This document shows positions 17,508-25,879 of a stretch of 64,000 nucleotides of DNA, piece by piece. The stretch's first letter is position 1, and every line of letters begins with the position of its first letter. The notes beneath the pieces are model-generated. The model saw only the letters and a program-made list of their open reading frames with translations. It had not been told where the DNA came from and did no database searches. Both the position numbers and the translations under genes were made by a program. Source of the stretch: Xenophilus sp. E41 (GTDB taxonomy: Bacteria; Pseudomonadota; Gammaproteobacteria; Burkholderiales; Burkholderiaceae_C); the NCBI RefSeq assembly GCF_003671765.1, contig NZ_QPIB01000005.1, positions 145,186-209,185 on the forward strand, written 5' to 3'.

Positions 17508-19154
17508 TCAGGCCACCGGCGCCAGGTGCCGGTGGATCTGCGCCACCGCGGCCGCGCCTTCGCCGATGGCGCCGCCCACTCGCTTGACCGAGCCGGAGCG
17601 CACATCGCCGATCGCGAACACGCCGGCGATGCTCGCTTCGAGCGGCGCCGCGCCGTTGCGGCCGGTGCACACGAAGCCGGCATGGTCGACCTCGACGCCG
17701 CAGTCCTGGAGCCAGCCGGTCTCGGGGTCGGCGCCGATGAAGAGGAACACGTTGCGCGTGTCGCAGCGGTAGTCCTCGCCGCTCTGGCGGTTGTGCCAGA
17801 AGGCGCCGGCCAGCCCGGTGGTGGGGTCGCCGTCGAGCCGCAGCAGTTCGGTGTACGGATGCAATTCGATGTTGGGGGCGGCCTCGATGCGCTCGATGAG
17901 GTAGCGCGACATGCTGGCCGCCAGCGACGGGCCGCGGATCAGCACCGACACCTTGGCCGCGTGCTGCGACAGGAACACCGCCGCCTGGCCGGCCGAGTTG
18001 CCGCCGCCGACCAGGGCCACCTCCTGCTGGTTGCACAGCTTGGCCTCGATGGCCGAGGCCCAGTACCAGACGCCGCGGCCCTCGAACTCGGCCAGGCGCG
18101 GCACGGCCGGTCGCCGGTAGCGCGCGCCGCTGGCCGCCACCACGGTGCGCGAGCGCAGCACGCGCCCGTCGGCCAGGCGCAGGTGCAGGGCGCCGTCGGG
18201 GTTGTCGCGGGCGCAGTCCAGGCCGACGACTTCGACCGGGATCAGCATCTCGACGCCGAACTTCTGCGCCTGCACGAAGGCGCGCCCGGCCAGCGCCTGG
18301 CCCGAGATGCCGGTCGGAAAGCCCAGGTAGTTCTCGATGCGTGCGCTGGCGCCGGCCTGGCCACCGAAGGCGCGGCAGTCCAGAACTGCCACACGCAAGC
18401 CTTCCGAGGCCGCATAGACGGCCGCCGCCAGGCCCGCAGGCCCGGCACCGACGATGGCGACGTCGTACAGCGTGTCCAGCGGCGTGCTGTCGAACATGCC
18501 CAGGCAGCGCGCCAGCGCGTCCTCGTTGGGGTTGGGCAGCACCGAGCCGTCGGGACACACCACCAGCACCTGGCAGCGGCCGTAGCGTTCCAGCACGGCG
18601 GCGGCGTCGGGGTCCTGGCTGGCGTCGACCAGGTGGTAGGGGTGGCCGTTGCGACGCAGGAAGTTCTGCAGCCGCGCCATGTCGGCCGCATCGGGGTCGC
18701 CCAGCAGCACCGGGCCGCTGTGGCCGGATTCGATGAGCGCCACGCGGCGCAGGATGAGGGCGCGCGTGATGCGCTCGCCCAGGTCGGCCTCGGCGATCAG
18801 CAGCGCACGCAGCGAGGCGGGCGGCACCACCAGCGCCTCGACCTCGCCCTCGGCGTGGCCGTCGACCAGGGCGGGCCGGCCGGACAGCTGCCCGACCTCG
18901 GCGGTGAACTCGCCGGGCCCCTGGCGCACGATCGGCACCACGTGCCCCAGGCCGTCGCGCTGGCTCACGGCGATCACGCCGTGCAGCACCACCAGCATGC
19001 CGGGGCCGACCTCGCCGGCCGTGAAGATGCGCGTGCCGTCGGGGTAGCGCTCCAGCGTGCCGAAGCGCGCCACGCGCGCCATGTCGGCGTCGCCGAGCAC
19101 GGGAAACATCTGGTGGCGACGGCTGTCCATGTCGGTGGGGCCGGTCTGGGCCAT
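17508..19154 (-). CDS. cNMP-binding domain / thioredoxin-reductase-like fusion flavoprotein
   Basis: A 548-residue three-part protein. Residues 15-130 are a cyclic-nucleotide-binding fold (GTRIFTAGEVGPGMLVVLHG). Residues 145-225 are a thioredoxin/glutaredoxin-like module (YGRCQVLVVCPDGSVLPNP). From 233 on it is a two-dinucleotide-fold reductase (FAD motif GAGPAG at 236-241, NAD(P)H motif GGGNSAGQAAVF, C-terminal FAIGDVRSGSVKR). The CxxC redox motif of true thioredoxin reductase is absent; YWASAIEA takes its place. It therefore cannot be a standard thioredoxin reductase. Electron acceptor unknown. Divergent from the Pho-boxed acyltransferase gene. Confidence 0.88.
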   Translation of the reverse strand: MAQTGPTDMDSRRHQMFPVLGDADMARVARFGTLERYPDGTRIFTAGEVGPGMLVVLHGVIAVSQRDGLGHVVPIVRQGPGEFTAEVGQLSGRPALVDGHAEGEVEALVVPPASLRALLIAEADLGERITRALILRRVALIESGHSGPVLLGDPDAADMARLQNFLRRNGHPYHLVDASQDPDAAAVLERYGRCQVLVVCPDGSVLPNPNEDALARCLGMFDSTPLDTLYDVAIVGAGPAGLAAAVYAASEGLRVAVLDCRAFGGQAGASARIENYLGFPTGISGQALAGRAFVQAQKFGVEMLIPVEVVGLDCARDNPDGALHLRLADGRVLRSRTVVAASGARYRRPAVPRLAEFEGRGVWYWASAIEAKLCNQQEVALVGGGNSAGQAAVFLSQHAAKVSVLIRGPSLAASMSRYLIERIEAAPNIELHPYTELLRLDGDPTTGLAGAFWHNRQSGEDYRCDTRNVFLFIGADPETGWLQDCGVEVDHAGFVCTGRNGAAPLEASIAGVFAIGDVRSGSVKRVGGAIGEGAAAVAQIHRHLAPVA

Positions 19155-19215
19155 GGGCACTCCTGGTCTTTTCGGATGTGAGGGGCGGGTCGGCGCCATT
19201 AGACGCCAGCCGCGG

Positions 19216-19255
19216 CCGTCATCCAACTGCCACGGGCATGTCATCCCGGCTTCAT
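19216..19255 (+). promoter_or_regulatory. Pho box of four 7-bp units
   Basis: CCGTCAT (19216), CTGCCAC (19227), ATGTCAT (19238) and GCTTCAT (19249) start exactly 11 bases apart. PhoB dimers bind CTGTCAT-like units at this spacing. The array ends 41 bases before the acyltransferase start and points toward it. Confidence 0.75.
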
Positions 19256-19296
19256 GCCGCGCCACCAGACTGCGCGGCGACATCACAGCCCATCCA

Positions 19297-20154
19297 ATGA
19301 AAGACCTGCCCATTCCCACCCTCGCCCTGGCCGGGCTGGACCTGCGCCGCACGCTGTGGCCCACCCCCGTGCCGACCGCGCCGCGCGCGCCCGGCCTGCC
19401 GGCCGAGGTCCCCGCCGCTTCCGCTCAGCGCGGCCTGGTGGTCGGCTGGGCCCGCCACCAGGACGAGGTGCGGGCCGCGCAGCGCCTGCGCCACGACGTC
19501 TTCGCCGGCGAGATGGGCGCGCGGCTGAGCACGCCGCTGCCGGGCCACGACGTCGACCTGTTCGACGACTTCTGCGAACACCTGCTGGTGCGCGACGAGG
19601 CCACCGGCCAGGTGATCGGCACCTACCGCGTCCTCACCCCCGCCCAGGCGCGGCGTGTGGGCGGCACCTACAGCGACACCGAATTCGACCTGACGCGGCT
19701 GCGCGGCCTGCGCGAGCGCATGGTCGAGCTGGGCCGCAGCTGCGTGCACCGCGACCACCGCCAGGGCGGCGTCATCATGGCGCTCTGGGGCGCGCTGGCT
19801 GCCTTCATGCACCGCAACCAGCTCGACACCATGATCGGCTGCGCGAGCATCCCCATGTGGCACAACGGCGTGACCACCGGCGACGCGGCGGCCAGCATCT
19901 GGCGCCAGGTGTCGCAGACGCACATGGCACCGATCCAGTACCACGTGCAGCCGCGCCTGCCGCTCCCGGTGGAGCGGCTGGACGACTCGCTCGCCATCGA
20001 GCCGCCGGCGCTCATCAAGGGCTACCTGCGCTTGGGCGCCAAGGTGCTCGGCGCCCCGGCCTGGGACCCGGACTTCAACACCGCGGACCTGCCGATGCTG
20101 ATGCGCATCGCCGACCTGCCGCCGCGCTACCGGCGCCATTTCCTCGGCGACTGA
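19297..20154 (+). CDS. GNAT-fold N-acyltransferase, OlsB-like
   Basis: A 285-residue acyltransferase. Typical segments of the OlsB/hemolysin-like acetyltransferase family are RLRHDVFAGEMGARL, FDDFCEHLLVRDEATGQVIG, YSDTEFDL and MVELGRSCVHRDHRQGGVIM. OlsB adds a 3-hydroxy fatty acid to ornithine, the first step of ornithine lipid synthesis. No OlsA partner is next to it. The Pho box upstream fits the known replacement of phospholipids by ornithine lipids under phosphate starvation. Autoinducer-synthase-like or hemolysin-like roles of related proteins cannot be excluded. Confidence 0.78.
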   Translation: MKDLPIPTLALAGLDLRRTLWPTPVPTAPRAPGLPAEVPAASAQRGLVVGWARHQDEVRAAQRLRHDVFAGEMGARLSTPLPGHDVDLFDDFCEHLLVRDEATGQVIGTYRVLTPAQARRVGGTYSDTEFDLTRLRGLRERMVELGRSCVHRDHRQGGVIMALWGALAAFMHRNQLDTMIGCASIPMWHNGVTTGDAAASIWRQVSQTHMAPIQYHVQPRLPLPVERLDDSLAIEPPALIKGYLRLGAKVLGAPAWDPDFNTADLPMLMRIADLPPRYRRHFLGD

Positions 20155-20186
20155 CGCACGGCGCCCACGCCAAGCGGCGAAGAACG

Positions 20187-20251
20187 CTGTCACGGGGCTG
20201 TCATGTGGCGTGATGACACTTCCGTGACGGCTGTCATGTTTGCCGCAGAAT
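20187..20251 (+). promoter_or_regulatory. Pho box array and -10 element of ppk
   Basis: CTGTCAC (20187), CTGTCAT (20198), CGTGATG (20209, weak), TTCCGTG (20220, weak) and CTGTCAT (20231) fall on an exact 11-bp register. A CAGAAT hexamer at 20246-20251 follows, 8 bases after the last unit, where PhoB replaces the -35 element. The predicted transcription start is within about 2 bases of the ppk ATG. Confidence 0.85.
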
Positions 20252-20259
20252 CAGATTTC

Positions 20260-22431
20260 ATGCCTTTGTCTCCCGCACTCCCCGACGACGCAGCGTTGCC
20301 CGAGGCGGTGCCCGTGCCCGCCCTCCAGCCCGTCACCTTGCTGGACCGTGACCACAGCATCCTGGCCTTCAACCGCCGGGTGCTCAACTGGGCCGAGCGG
20401 CCCGAGGTGCCGCTGCTCGAGCGCCTGCGCTACCTGTGCATCGTGTCGTCCAACCTGGACGAATTCTTCGAGGTGCGCGCCGCACCGCACCTGCAGGCCC
20501 ACGCCGCCGGCGAGCAGAAGGGCAACTACACGGCCGAGTCCTTCGAGGCCCTGTCGCAGGCCGCGCACGCGCTGGTCGAGCGCCAGTACGCGCTCTACAA
20601 CGACGAGCTGATGCCGGCCTTCGCCAGGCACGGCATCCAGATCATCTCGCACGGCAAGCGCGATGCCGCCCAGCGCAAGTGGGTGCAGGAGTACTTCGAG
20701 CGCGAGGTGCGTCCGCTGCTGATTCCGGTGGGGCTGGACCCGGCCCACCCCTTCCCGCAGGTGGCCAACAAGTCGCTCAACTTCATCGTGCGCCTGACGG
20801 GCAAGGACGCCTTCGGGCGCGAGAACCCGATCGCCATCCTCAAGGTGCCGCGCGTGCTGCCGCGCCTGATCCGCATGCCGGCCAAGGTGTCGGGCGGCAA
20901 GACGCTGGTGGTGGCGCTGTCCAGCATCGTGCGGGCGCATCTGCAGTCCATGTTCCCGGGCCGCGAAGTGGGCGAGTTCTCGCAGTTCCGCGTCACCCGG
21001 CACTCCGACCTCGCGGTGGACGAGGAGGACGTGACCAACCTGCGCACCGCGCTGCGCCAGGGCCTGCAGCATCGCCACTACGGGCAGGCCGTGCGGCTGG
21101 AGGTCTCCTCCAGCTGCGCCGAGCCGCTCGCGAGCTTCCTCCTCGCGCAGTTCAACCTGCCGGCCGGCGCGCTGTACCGTGTGCACGGGCCGGTCAACCT
21201 GGCGCGCTTCACGCAGATGATCGACCTGATCGACGCGCCGGAATTCCGCAGCCTGCGTTTTCCGCCGTACCAGGCGTCCTACCCGATCAACCTGTCGCCG
21301 GGCCAGTCCTTCTTCGACCGCCTCAAGCGCGGCGACGTGCTGATCCACCAGCCCTTCGAGAGCTTCGATGGCGTGCTGGCCTTCCTGCGCGAGGCGGTGG
21401 CCGATCCCGCCGTGCTGGCGATCAAGCAGACCATCTACCGCACGGGCGCCGACTCGGAGCTGATGGACCTGCTGCGCGAAGCCGTGCGCCGCGGCAAGGA
21501 AGTGACGGTGGTGGTGGAGCTCAAGGCCCGCTTCGATGAAGAGGCCAACATCAACTGGGCCGAGGTGCTGGAAGCCATCGGCGCGCAGGTGGTCTACGGC
21601 GTGGTCGGCCTCAAGACCCACGCCAAGATGCTGCTGGTCACACGGCGCGAGGGCAAGCGCCTGTGCCACTACGGCCACCTGTCGACCGGCAACTACAACC
21701 CGCGCACGGCCAGCCTCTACACCGACATCAGCCACCTCACGGCAGACCCATTGCTCACGGCCGACATGGAGGCCGTGTTCGTGCACCTGGCCAGCCAGAG
21801 CCGGCTGCCGCGCCTGAACCGCATGTGGCTCGCGCCCTTCGACCTGCACAGCCACCTGATCGCGCAGATCGACGCGCTCGGCCTCGCGGCCGGGCAGGGC
21901 CGTCCCACGCGCGTGGTGGCCAAGATGAACGCGCTGACCGACGAGGCGCTGATCGCCGCACTGCTGCGCGCCGGCCAGCGCGGCGTGAAGATCGACCTCA
22001 TCGTGCGCGGCGCCTGCACGCTGGCCGCGCAGGTGCCGGGCCACAGCGAGAACATCCGCGTGCGCTCGATCATCGGGCGCTTCCTCGAACATTCGCGCGT
22101 CTTCTATTTCCGCGACGGCGAGGACGAGTCGCTCTACCTCTCCAGTGCCGACTGGATGAACCGCAACATGATGCGGCGCGTCGAGCTGGCCTGGCCGGTG
22201 ACCGACCCGGTGCTGCGCCAGCGCTTGATCGACGAGTGCCTGGTTGCGTACCTGCACGATGGCCGCGACGCCTGGGAGCTGCGCGCCGACGGCACCTACG
22301 AACGCGTCGACAGCGACACCCATGCCGGCGAGGAAGGCGCCTCGCGCGCCATCGAAGCCCACGGCGCCCAACAGGCGCTCATGGCGCGGTACGGCTCGCG
22401 CGGGCGCAGCCGCGAGGCGCGGCGCGATTGA
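20260..22431 (+). CDS. ppk1: Polyphosphate kinase 1
   Basis: Makes inorganic polyphosphate from the terminal phosphate of ATP at the inner membrane face. It has 723 residues with the four PPK1 domains. His473 in YGHLSTGNYN corresponds to the autophosphorylated His435 of E. coli Ppk. His611 in EHSRVFYF matches the second essential His. ILAFNRRVLNWA and SSNLDEFFEVR are N-terminal motifs. I choose the ATG at 20260 because the Pho-box promoter lies directly before it; an earlier in-frame ATG falls inside the PhoB sites. No Shine-Dalgarno site is present. Followed by sixA after 32 bases. Confidence 0.96.
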   Translation: MPLSPALPDDAALPEAVPVPALQPVTLLDRDHSILAFNRRVLNWAERPEVPLLERLRYLCIVSSNLDEFFEVRAAPHLQAHAAGEQKGNYTAESFEALSQAAHALVERQYALYNDELMPAFARHGIQIISHGKRDAAQRKWVQEYFEREVRPLLIPVGLDPAHPFPQVANKSLNFIVRLTGKDAFGRENPIAILKVPRVLPRLIRMPAKVSGGKTLVVALSSIVRAHLQSMFPGREVGEFSQFRVTRHSDLAVDEEDVTNLRTALRQGLQHRHYGQAVRLEVSSSCAEPLASFLLAQFNLPAGALYRVHGPVNLARFTQMIDLIDAPEFRSLRFPPYQASYPINLSPGQSFFDRLKRGDVLIHQPFESFDGVLAFLREAVADPAVLAIKQTIYRTGADSELMDLLREAVRRGKEVTVVVELKARFDEEANINWAEVLEAIGAQVVYGVVGLKTHAKMLLVTRREGKRLCHYGHLSTGNYNPRTASLYTDISHLTADPLLTADMEAVFVHLASQSRLPRLNRMWLAPFDLHSHLIAQIDALGLAAGQGRPTRVVAKMNALTDEALIAALLRAGQRGVKIDLIVRGACTLAAQVPGHSENIRVRSIIGRFLEHSRVFYFRDGEDESLYLSSADWMNRNMMRRVELAWPVTDPVLRQRLIDECLVAYLHDGRDAWELRADGTYERVDSDTHAGEEGASRAIEAHGAQQALMARYGSRGRSREARRD

Positions 22432-22463
22432 ATCCGCTCGCCGACGAGAAAGCGAAGAAGGAC

Positions 22464-22925
22464 ATGGACCTGATCCTCTGGCGCCACGCCGAAGCCGAAG
22501 ACTGGACCGAAGGCTGCGACGACCTGCAGCGCTCGCTCACCGGGCGTGGCGAGAAGCAGGCCAAGCGCATGGCCGCCTGGCTCGACCGCCAATTGCCCGA
22601 GGGCACCCGCATCCTGAGCAGCCCGGCGCGCCGCTGCGAGCAGACCGTGCTGGCGCTCGGCCGCAAGTACAAGCTGCGCGACGAGCTCAAGCCCGACGCT
22701 GGCGCCGAGGCGCTGCTGGAGGCCGCCGGCTGGCCCAACGGCAAGTCCGTCGTGCTGCTCGTGGGGCACCAGCCGGCGCTGGGCCAGGCCGTGGCCCGGC
22801 TGCTGGGCCTGAAGCAGGACAGCTGCGCCGTGCGCAAGGGCGCCGTCTGGTGGCTGCGCACACGCGAGCGCGACGGCGAGGTGCAGACGGTGATGGTGAC
22901 GGTGCAGGCGCCCGAGCTGCTCTGA
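22464..22925 (+). CDS. sixA: Phosphohistidine phosphatase SixA-like
   Basis: A 153-residue histidine-phosphatase-fold protein. The catalytic motif is LWRHAEAED, with His8 as the phosphate acceptor; a second His is in VGHQPALG. The short length and lack of a signal fit SixA, which dephosphorylates histidine-phosphorylated proteins. It follows ppk with a GAAGAAGG ribosome site, likely in the same message. A role in reversing a phosphohistidine intermediate in this pathway is only a guess from the neighbourhood. Confidence 0.88.
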   Translation: MDLILWRHAEAEDWTEGCDDLQRSLTGRGEKQAKRMAAWLDRQLPEGTRILSSPARRCEQTVLALGRKYKLRDELKPDAGAEALLEAAGWPNGKSVVLLVGHQPALGQAVARLLGLKQDSCAVRKGAVWWLRTRERDGEVQTVMVTVQAPELL

Positions 22926-22939
22926 TCGGCAGCCGCCGG

Positions 22940-23006
22940 CTTTTTCGAGCCAAAAGTGCCTGAAGCGCCCGCCGGACGGGCGCAAGCAGCTATCGAAAAA
23001 GGAGCA
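22940..23006. repeat. Family-A dispersed repeat
   Basis: Between the convergent sixA and ppx genes: GCCTGAAGCGCCCGCCGGAC, then GGGCGCAAGCAGCTATCGAA, then AAAGGAGC. The inner GCGCCCG/CGGGCGC pair can form a hairpin. It may serve as a weak bidirectional terminator. Confidence 0.7.
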
Positions 23007-23007
23007 T

Positions 23008-24525
23008 TCAGCCGACGCTGAGCGTGAGGCGCCAGGGCGTCTTCTGCCAGGCCAGCACCTCTTCGCGCAGCAGGTGTGCGGACTGCGGGAAGCGCTCGCA
23101 CCAGTCGGCGCTGCAGCGCACGGCGAAGGCACGCGGGCCCGCCGCTTCGACGCCGAGCGCCTCGAGTTCGGGCTCGCGGTGCGCATGGCAGAGGATCACG
23201 GCCAGCCGCAGCGCCAGCAGCTGGGTCGCGAAGCTCGGCTCGTCCAGCGCGGGCTCGATCTTGCGCAGCTTGCCGCGGTGGCCCAGCACCAGCTGGCTCA
23301 GCACGTGCATCTCGTTGACGGCGAAGCCCGGGGCGTCCGCATGGTCGAGGATGTAGGCGCCGTGCTTGTGGTAGTCGCTGTGCGAGATCTGCATGCCGAT
23401 CTCGTGCAGCCGCGCGGCCCATTGCAGCTTGCGCAGCGAGCGGCCGGAGCGGCTGGTGGTGGCGCCGCCGCGCGCCTCGGGCACGAGCTGGACGAAGAGG
23501 GCGCTCGCGGCATCCTCCACGCGGGCCGACTGGGCCGCGTCGACGTCGAAGCGGGCGGCCAGGCGCTCCACCGTGGTGGTGCGCAGATCGGCCACGGCCT
23601 CGTCGCGCTCCAGCAGTTCGTACAGCACGCCATGGCGCAGCGCGCCGGCAGCGACCTTCATGTGGTCGATGCGCAGCAGGTCGAAGAGCGCGCGCAGCAC
23701 GCTCACGCCACCGCCGATCACGGCCTTGCGGTCCTCGCGCATGCCGTCCATGCGCAGCTTGTCGGCACTCCCGGCCTTGAGCAGGCGGTCGAGCAGCCAG
23801 TCCAGCCCCTCGCGCGTGACCACGCCCGGCGCGCCACCGGCCGCGGCCAGCACGTCGCCTACAGCGCCGATGGTGCCCGAGGCGCCGTACGCCACGTCCC
23901 AGCGGTCGCGCGTGTAGCTGCCCAGCGCGTCGTCGAGCAGGGCCTGGGCGGCGATCTCGGCGGTGCGGAAGGCACCGGCCGTGAACTGGCCCTGCGGGAA
24001 GTACTTCATCGACCAGGCCACGCTGCCGACGCGGTACGACTCGGTGACCAGCGCCTTGAGCTTCTGCCCCAGGATGAGTTCGGTCGAACGGCCGCCGATG
24101 TCGATGACCAGGCGCCGCTCGGCGTCGCTGCTCTCGCCCTGCGGCAGCAGGTGGGCCACGCCCTGGTAGATCAGGCGCGCCTCTTCGCGGCCGGGAATGA
24201 CGTCGATGCCGAAGCCCAGCGCGGTGCGCGCGCGCAGCAGGAACTCGTCGCGGTTGCGCGCCTCGCGCAGGGTCTGGGTGGCCACGGCGCGCACCTGCGA
24301 GCGCTCGAAGCCGGCCAGGCGCTCGCCGAAGCGGGCCAGGGCGTCCCAGCCGCGCTGCATGGCCTCGGGGGTCAGGTTGCGTGCGCCGTCCAGGCCGTTG
24401 CCCAGGCGCACGGTGTCCTTGAGGTATTCGCTGCGGTGGATCTGCCCGTGGTCGACGCGCCCGATCTCGAGCCGGAAGCTGTTGGAGCCGATGTCGATCG
24501 CGGCCAGGCGGGTGCCGTTTTGCAT
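23008..24525 (-). CDS. ppx: Exopolyphosphatase (Ppx/GppA family)
   Basis: Degrades polyphosphate or converts pppGpp to ppGpp; 505 residues. Phosphate-binding loops are AIDIGSNSFRLEIG at 9-22 and VIDIGGRSTELILG further on. The C-terminal half is an HD-like helical domain (AARLHEIGMQISHSDYHKHG). The start at 24525 places the first loop at the normal position. It is divergent from pstS and carries its own minus-strand Pho box, so synthesis (ppk) and breakdown (ppx) genes appear to be induced together. Confidence 0.94.
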   Translation of the reverse strand: MQNGTRLAAIDIGSNSFRLEIGRVDHGQIHRSEYLKDTVRLGNGLDGARNLTPEAMQRGWDALARFGERLAGFERSQVRAVATQTLREARNRDEFLLRARTALGFGIDVIPGREEARLIYQGVAHLLPQGESSDAERRLVIDIGGRSTELILGQKLKALVTESYRVGSVAWSMKYFPQGQFTAGAFRTAEIAAQALLDDALGSYTRDRWDVAYGASGTIGAVGDVLAAAGGAPGVVTREGLDWLLDRLLKAGSADKLRMDGMREDRKAVIGGGVSVLRALFDLLRIDHMKVAAGALRHGVLYELLERDEAVADLRTTTVERLAARFDVDAAQSARVEDAASALFVQLVPEARGGATTSRSGRSLRKLQWAARLHEIGMQISHSDYHKHGAYILDHADAPGFAVNEMHVLSQLVLGHRGKLRKIEPALDEPSFATQLLALRLAVILCHAHREPELEALGVEAAGPRAFAVRCSADWCERFPQSAHLLREEVLAWQKTPWRLTLSVG

Positions 24526-24595
24526 GGGGAAGGGGAGCCGGGAGTGAGCCCGCATGGTAACGGCGCTGCAGGGGCGCAGATGGTGCGCGCGGCAG

Positions 24596-24613
24596 ATGAC
24601 GAAACGGTGACAG
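24596..24613 (-). promoter_or_regulatory. Pho box directed at ppx
   Basis: Read on the minus strand: CTGTCAC (24613 to 24607) then, 11 bases on, TCGTCAT (24602 to 24596). It lies 71 bases before the ppx ATG. The adjoining plus-strand CTGTCAT at 24614-24620 makes a palindromic centre shared with the pstS side. Confidence 0.7.
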
Positions 24614-24662
24614 CTGTCATCTTGCTGGGCCTGCAGAAGGGCCGTTTTCACTCGGAGAAGCG

Positions 24663-24691
24663 ATGTCACGGTGCTGTCACACAAGCTTCCT
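24663..24691 (+). promoter_or_regulatory. Pho box of the pst operon
   Basis: ATGTCAC (24663), CTGTCAC (24674) and GCTTCCT (24685, weak) are spaced 11 bases apart. The array ends 52 bases before the pstS ATG. Confidence 0.8.
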
Positions 24692-24743
24692 ACAGTCCGC
24701 CCAACCCCCAAACGGGACACATCGATCCTTCGAAAGGAAGAGC

Positions 24744-25781
24744 ATGAAAACGTCGTTTCAAATTGCAGTCGCCGGCCTGGCCGTCGCGGCTTTCGCCCAG
24801 GTCCCCGCATTTGCACAGGAAGCCACCGGCGCCGGCGCCAGCTTCCCCGCACCGCTGTACAGCAAGTGGGCGGCCGACTTCAACAAGGCCACCGGCATCA
24901 AGATCAACTACCAGTCCGTCGGCTCGGGCGCGGGCATCAAGCAGATCGAGGCCAAGACCGTCGATTTCGGCGCCTCCGACGCGCCCCTGAAGGACGACGA
25001 ACTCCAGGCCAAGGGCCTGCTGCAGTTCCCCACCGTGATCGGCGGCGTGATCCCGGTCGTCAACATCCAGGGCATCAAGGCCGGCGAACTCAAGCTCAGC
25101 GGCCCGGTCCTGGGCGACATCTACCTGGGCAAGATCGCCAAGTGGAATGACCCCGCCATCAAGGCGCTGAACCCGTCGCTGAATCTGCCTGACGCCGCCA
25201 TCGCGCCGGTGCGCCGCGCCGACGGTTCGGGCACCAGCTTCCTGTTCACCAACTACCTCTCGAAGGTGAACGCCGAGTGGAAGTCCAAGGTGGGCGAGGG
25301 CACCGCCGTCAACTGGCCCACGGGCGCCGGCGGCAAGGGCAACGAGGGCGTCGCCGCCTTCGTGGGGCGCCTGCCCAACTCGATCGGCTACGTCGAGTAC
25401 GCCTACGTGAAGCAGAACAAGATGGTCTACGCCCAGATGCAGAACGCCGCTGGCAAGTTCGTCTCGCCGGAAGACACGGCGTTCAAGGCGGCCGCGGCCG
25501 GCGCCGAGTGGGACAAGAGCTTCTACCAGATCCTGACGAACCAGCCGGGCGACGCCTCGTGGCCCATCACCGGCGCGACCTTCATCCTGATGCACAAGGC
25601 GCAGGACAAGCCCGCGCAGGCCGCCACCGTGCTGAAGTTCTTCAACTGGGCCTACAAGAACGGCGACCAGACGGCCGACAACCTCGACTACGTGCCGATG
25701 CCCGCTCCGGTGAAAACGGCCATCGCCAAGTCGTGGACGCAGATCAAGGCCGCCGACGGCAAGGTCGTGAGCCCGGACTGA
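24744..25781 (+). CDS. pstS: Phosphate ABC transporter, periplasmic binding protein
   Basis: Binds inorganic phosphate in the periplasm and delivers it to PstCA; 345 residues. Signal peptide 1-24 is cleaved after PAFA. GAGASFPAPLY at 29-39, VGSGAGIKQI and RADGSGTSFLFTNYL are the phosphate-binding loops. A strong AAAGGAAG ribosome site sits before the ATG. It is the first and presumably most expressed gene of pstSCAB-phoU-phoB-phoR. Confidence 0.97.
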   Translation: MKTSFQIAVAGLAVAAFAQVPAFAQEATGAGASFPAPLYSKWAADFNKATGIKINYQSVGSGAGIKQIEAKTVDFGASDAPLKDDELQAKGLLQFPTVIGGVIPVVNIQGIKAGELKLSGPVLGDIYLGKIAKWNDPAIKALNPSLNLPDAAIAPVRRADGSGTSFLFTNYLSKVNAEWKSKVGEGTAVNWPTGAGGKGNEGVAAFVGRLPNSIGYVEYAYVKQNKMVYAQMQNAAGKFVSPEDTAFKAAAAGAEWDKSFYQILTNQPGDASWPITGATFILMHKAQDKPAQAATVLKFFNWAYKNGDQTADNLDYVPMPAPVKTAIAKSWTQIKAADGKVVSPD

Positions 25782-25879
25782 TCGGCTGACCGGCCATTCG
25801 CAGCAGCAACAGAAGAACCAGAACAGGGCGCGCGGTGGAAGGAGCCAGCCTGGACCGCGCGCCCGCCACGGAGCGACCT

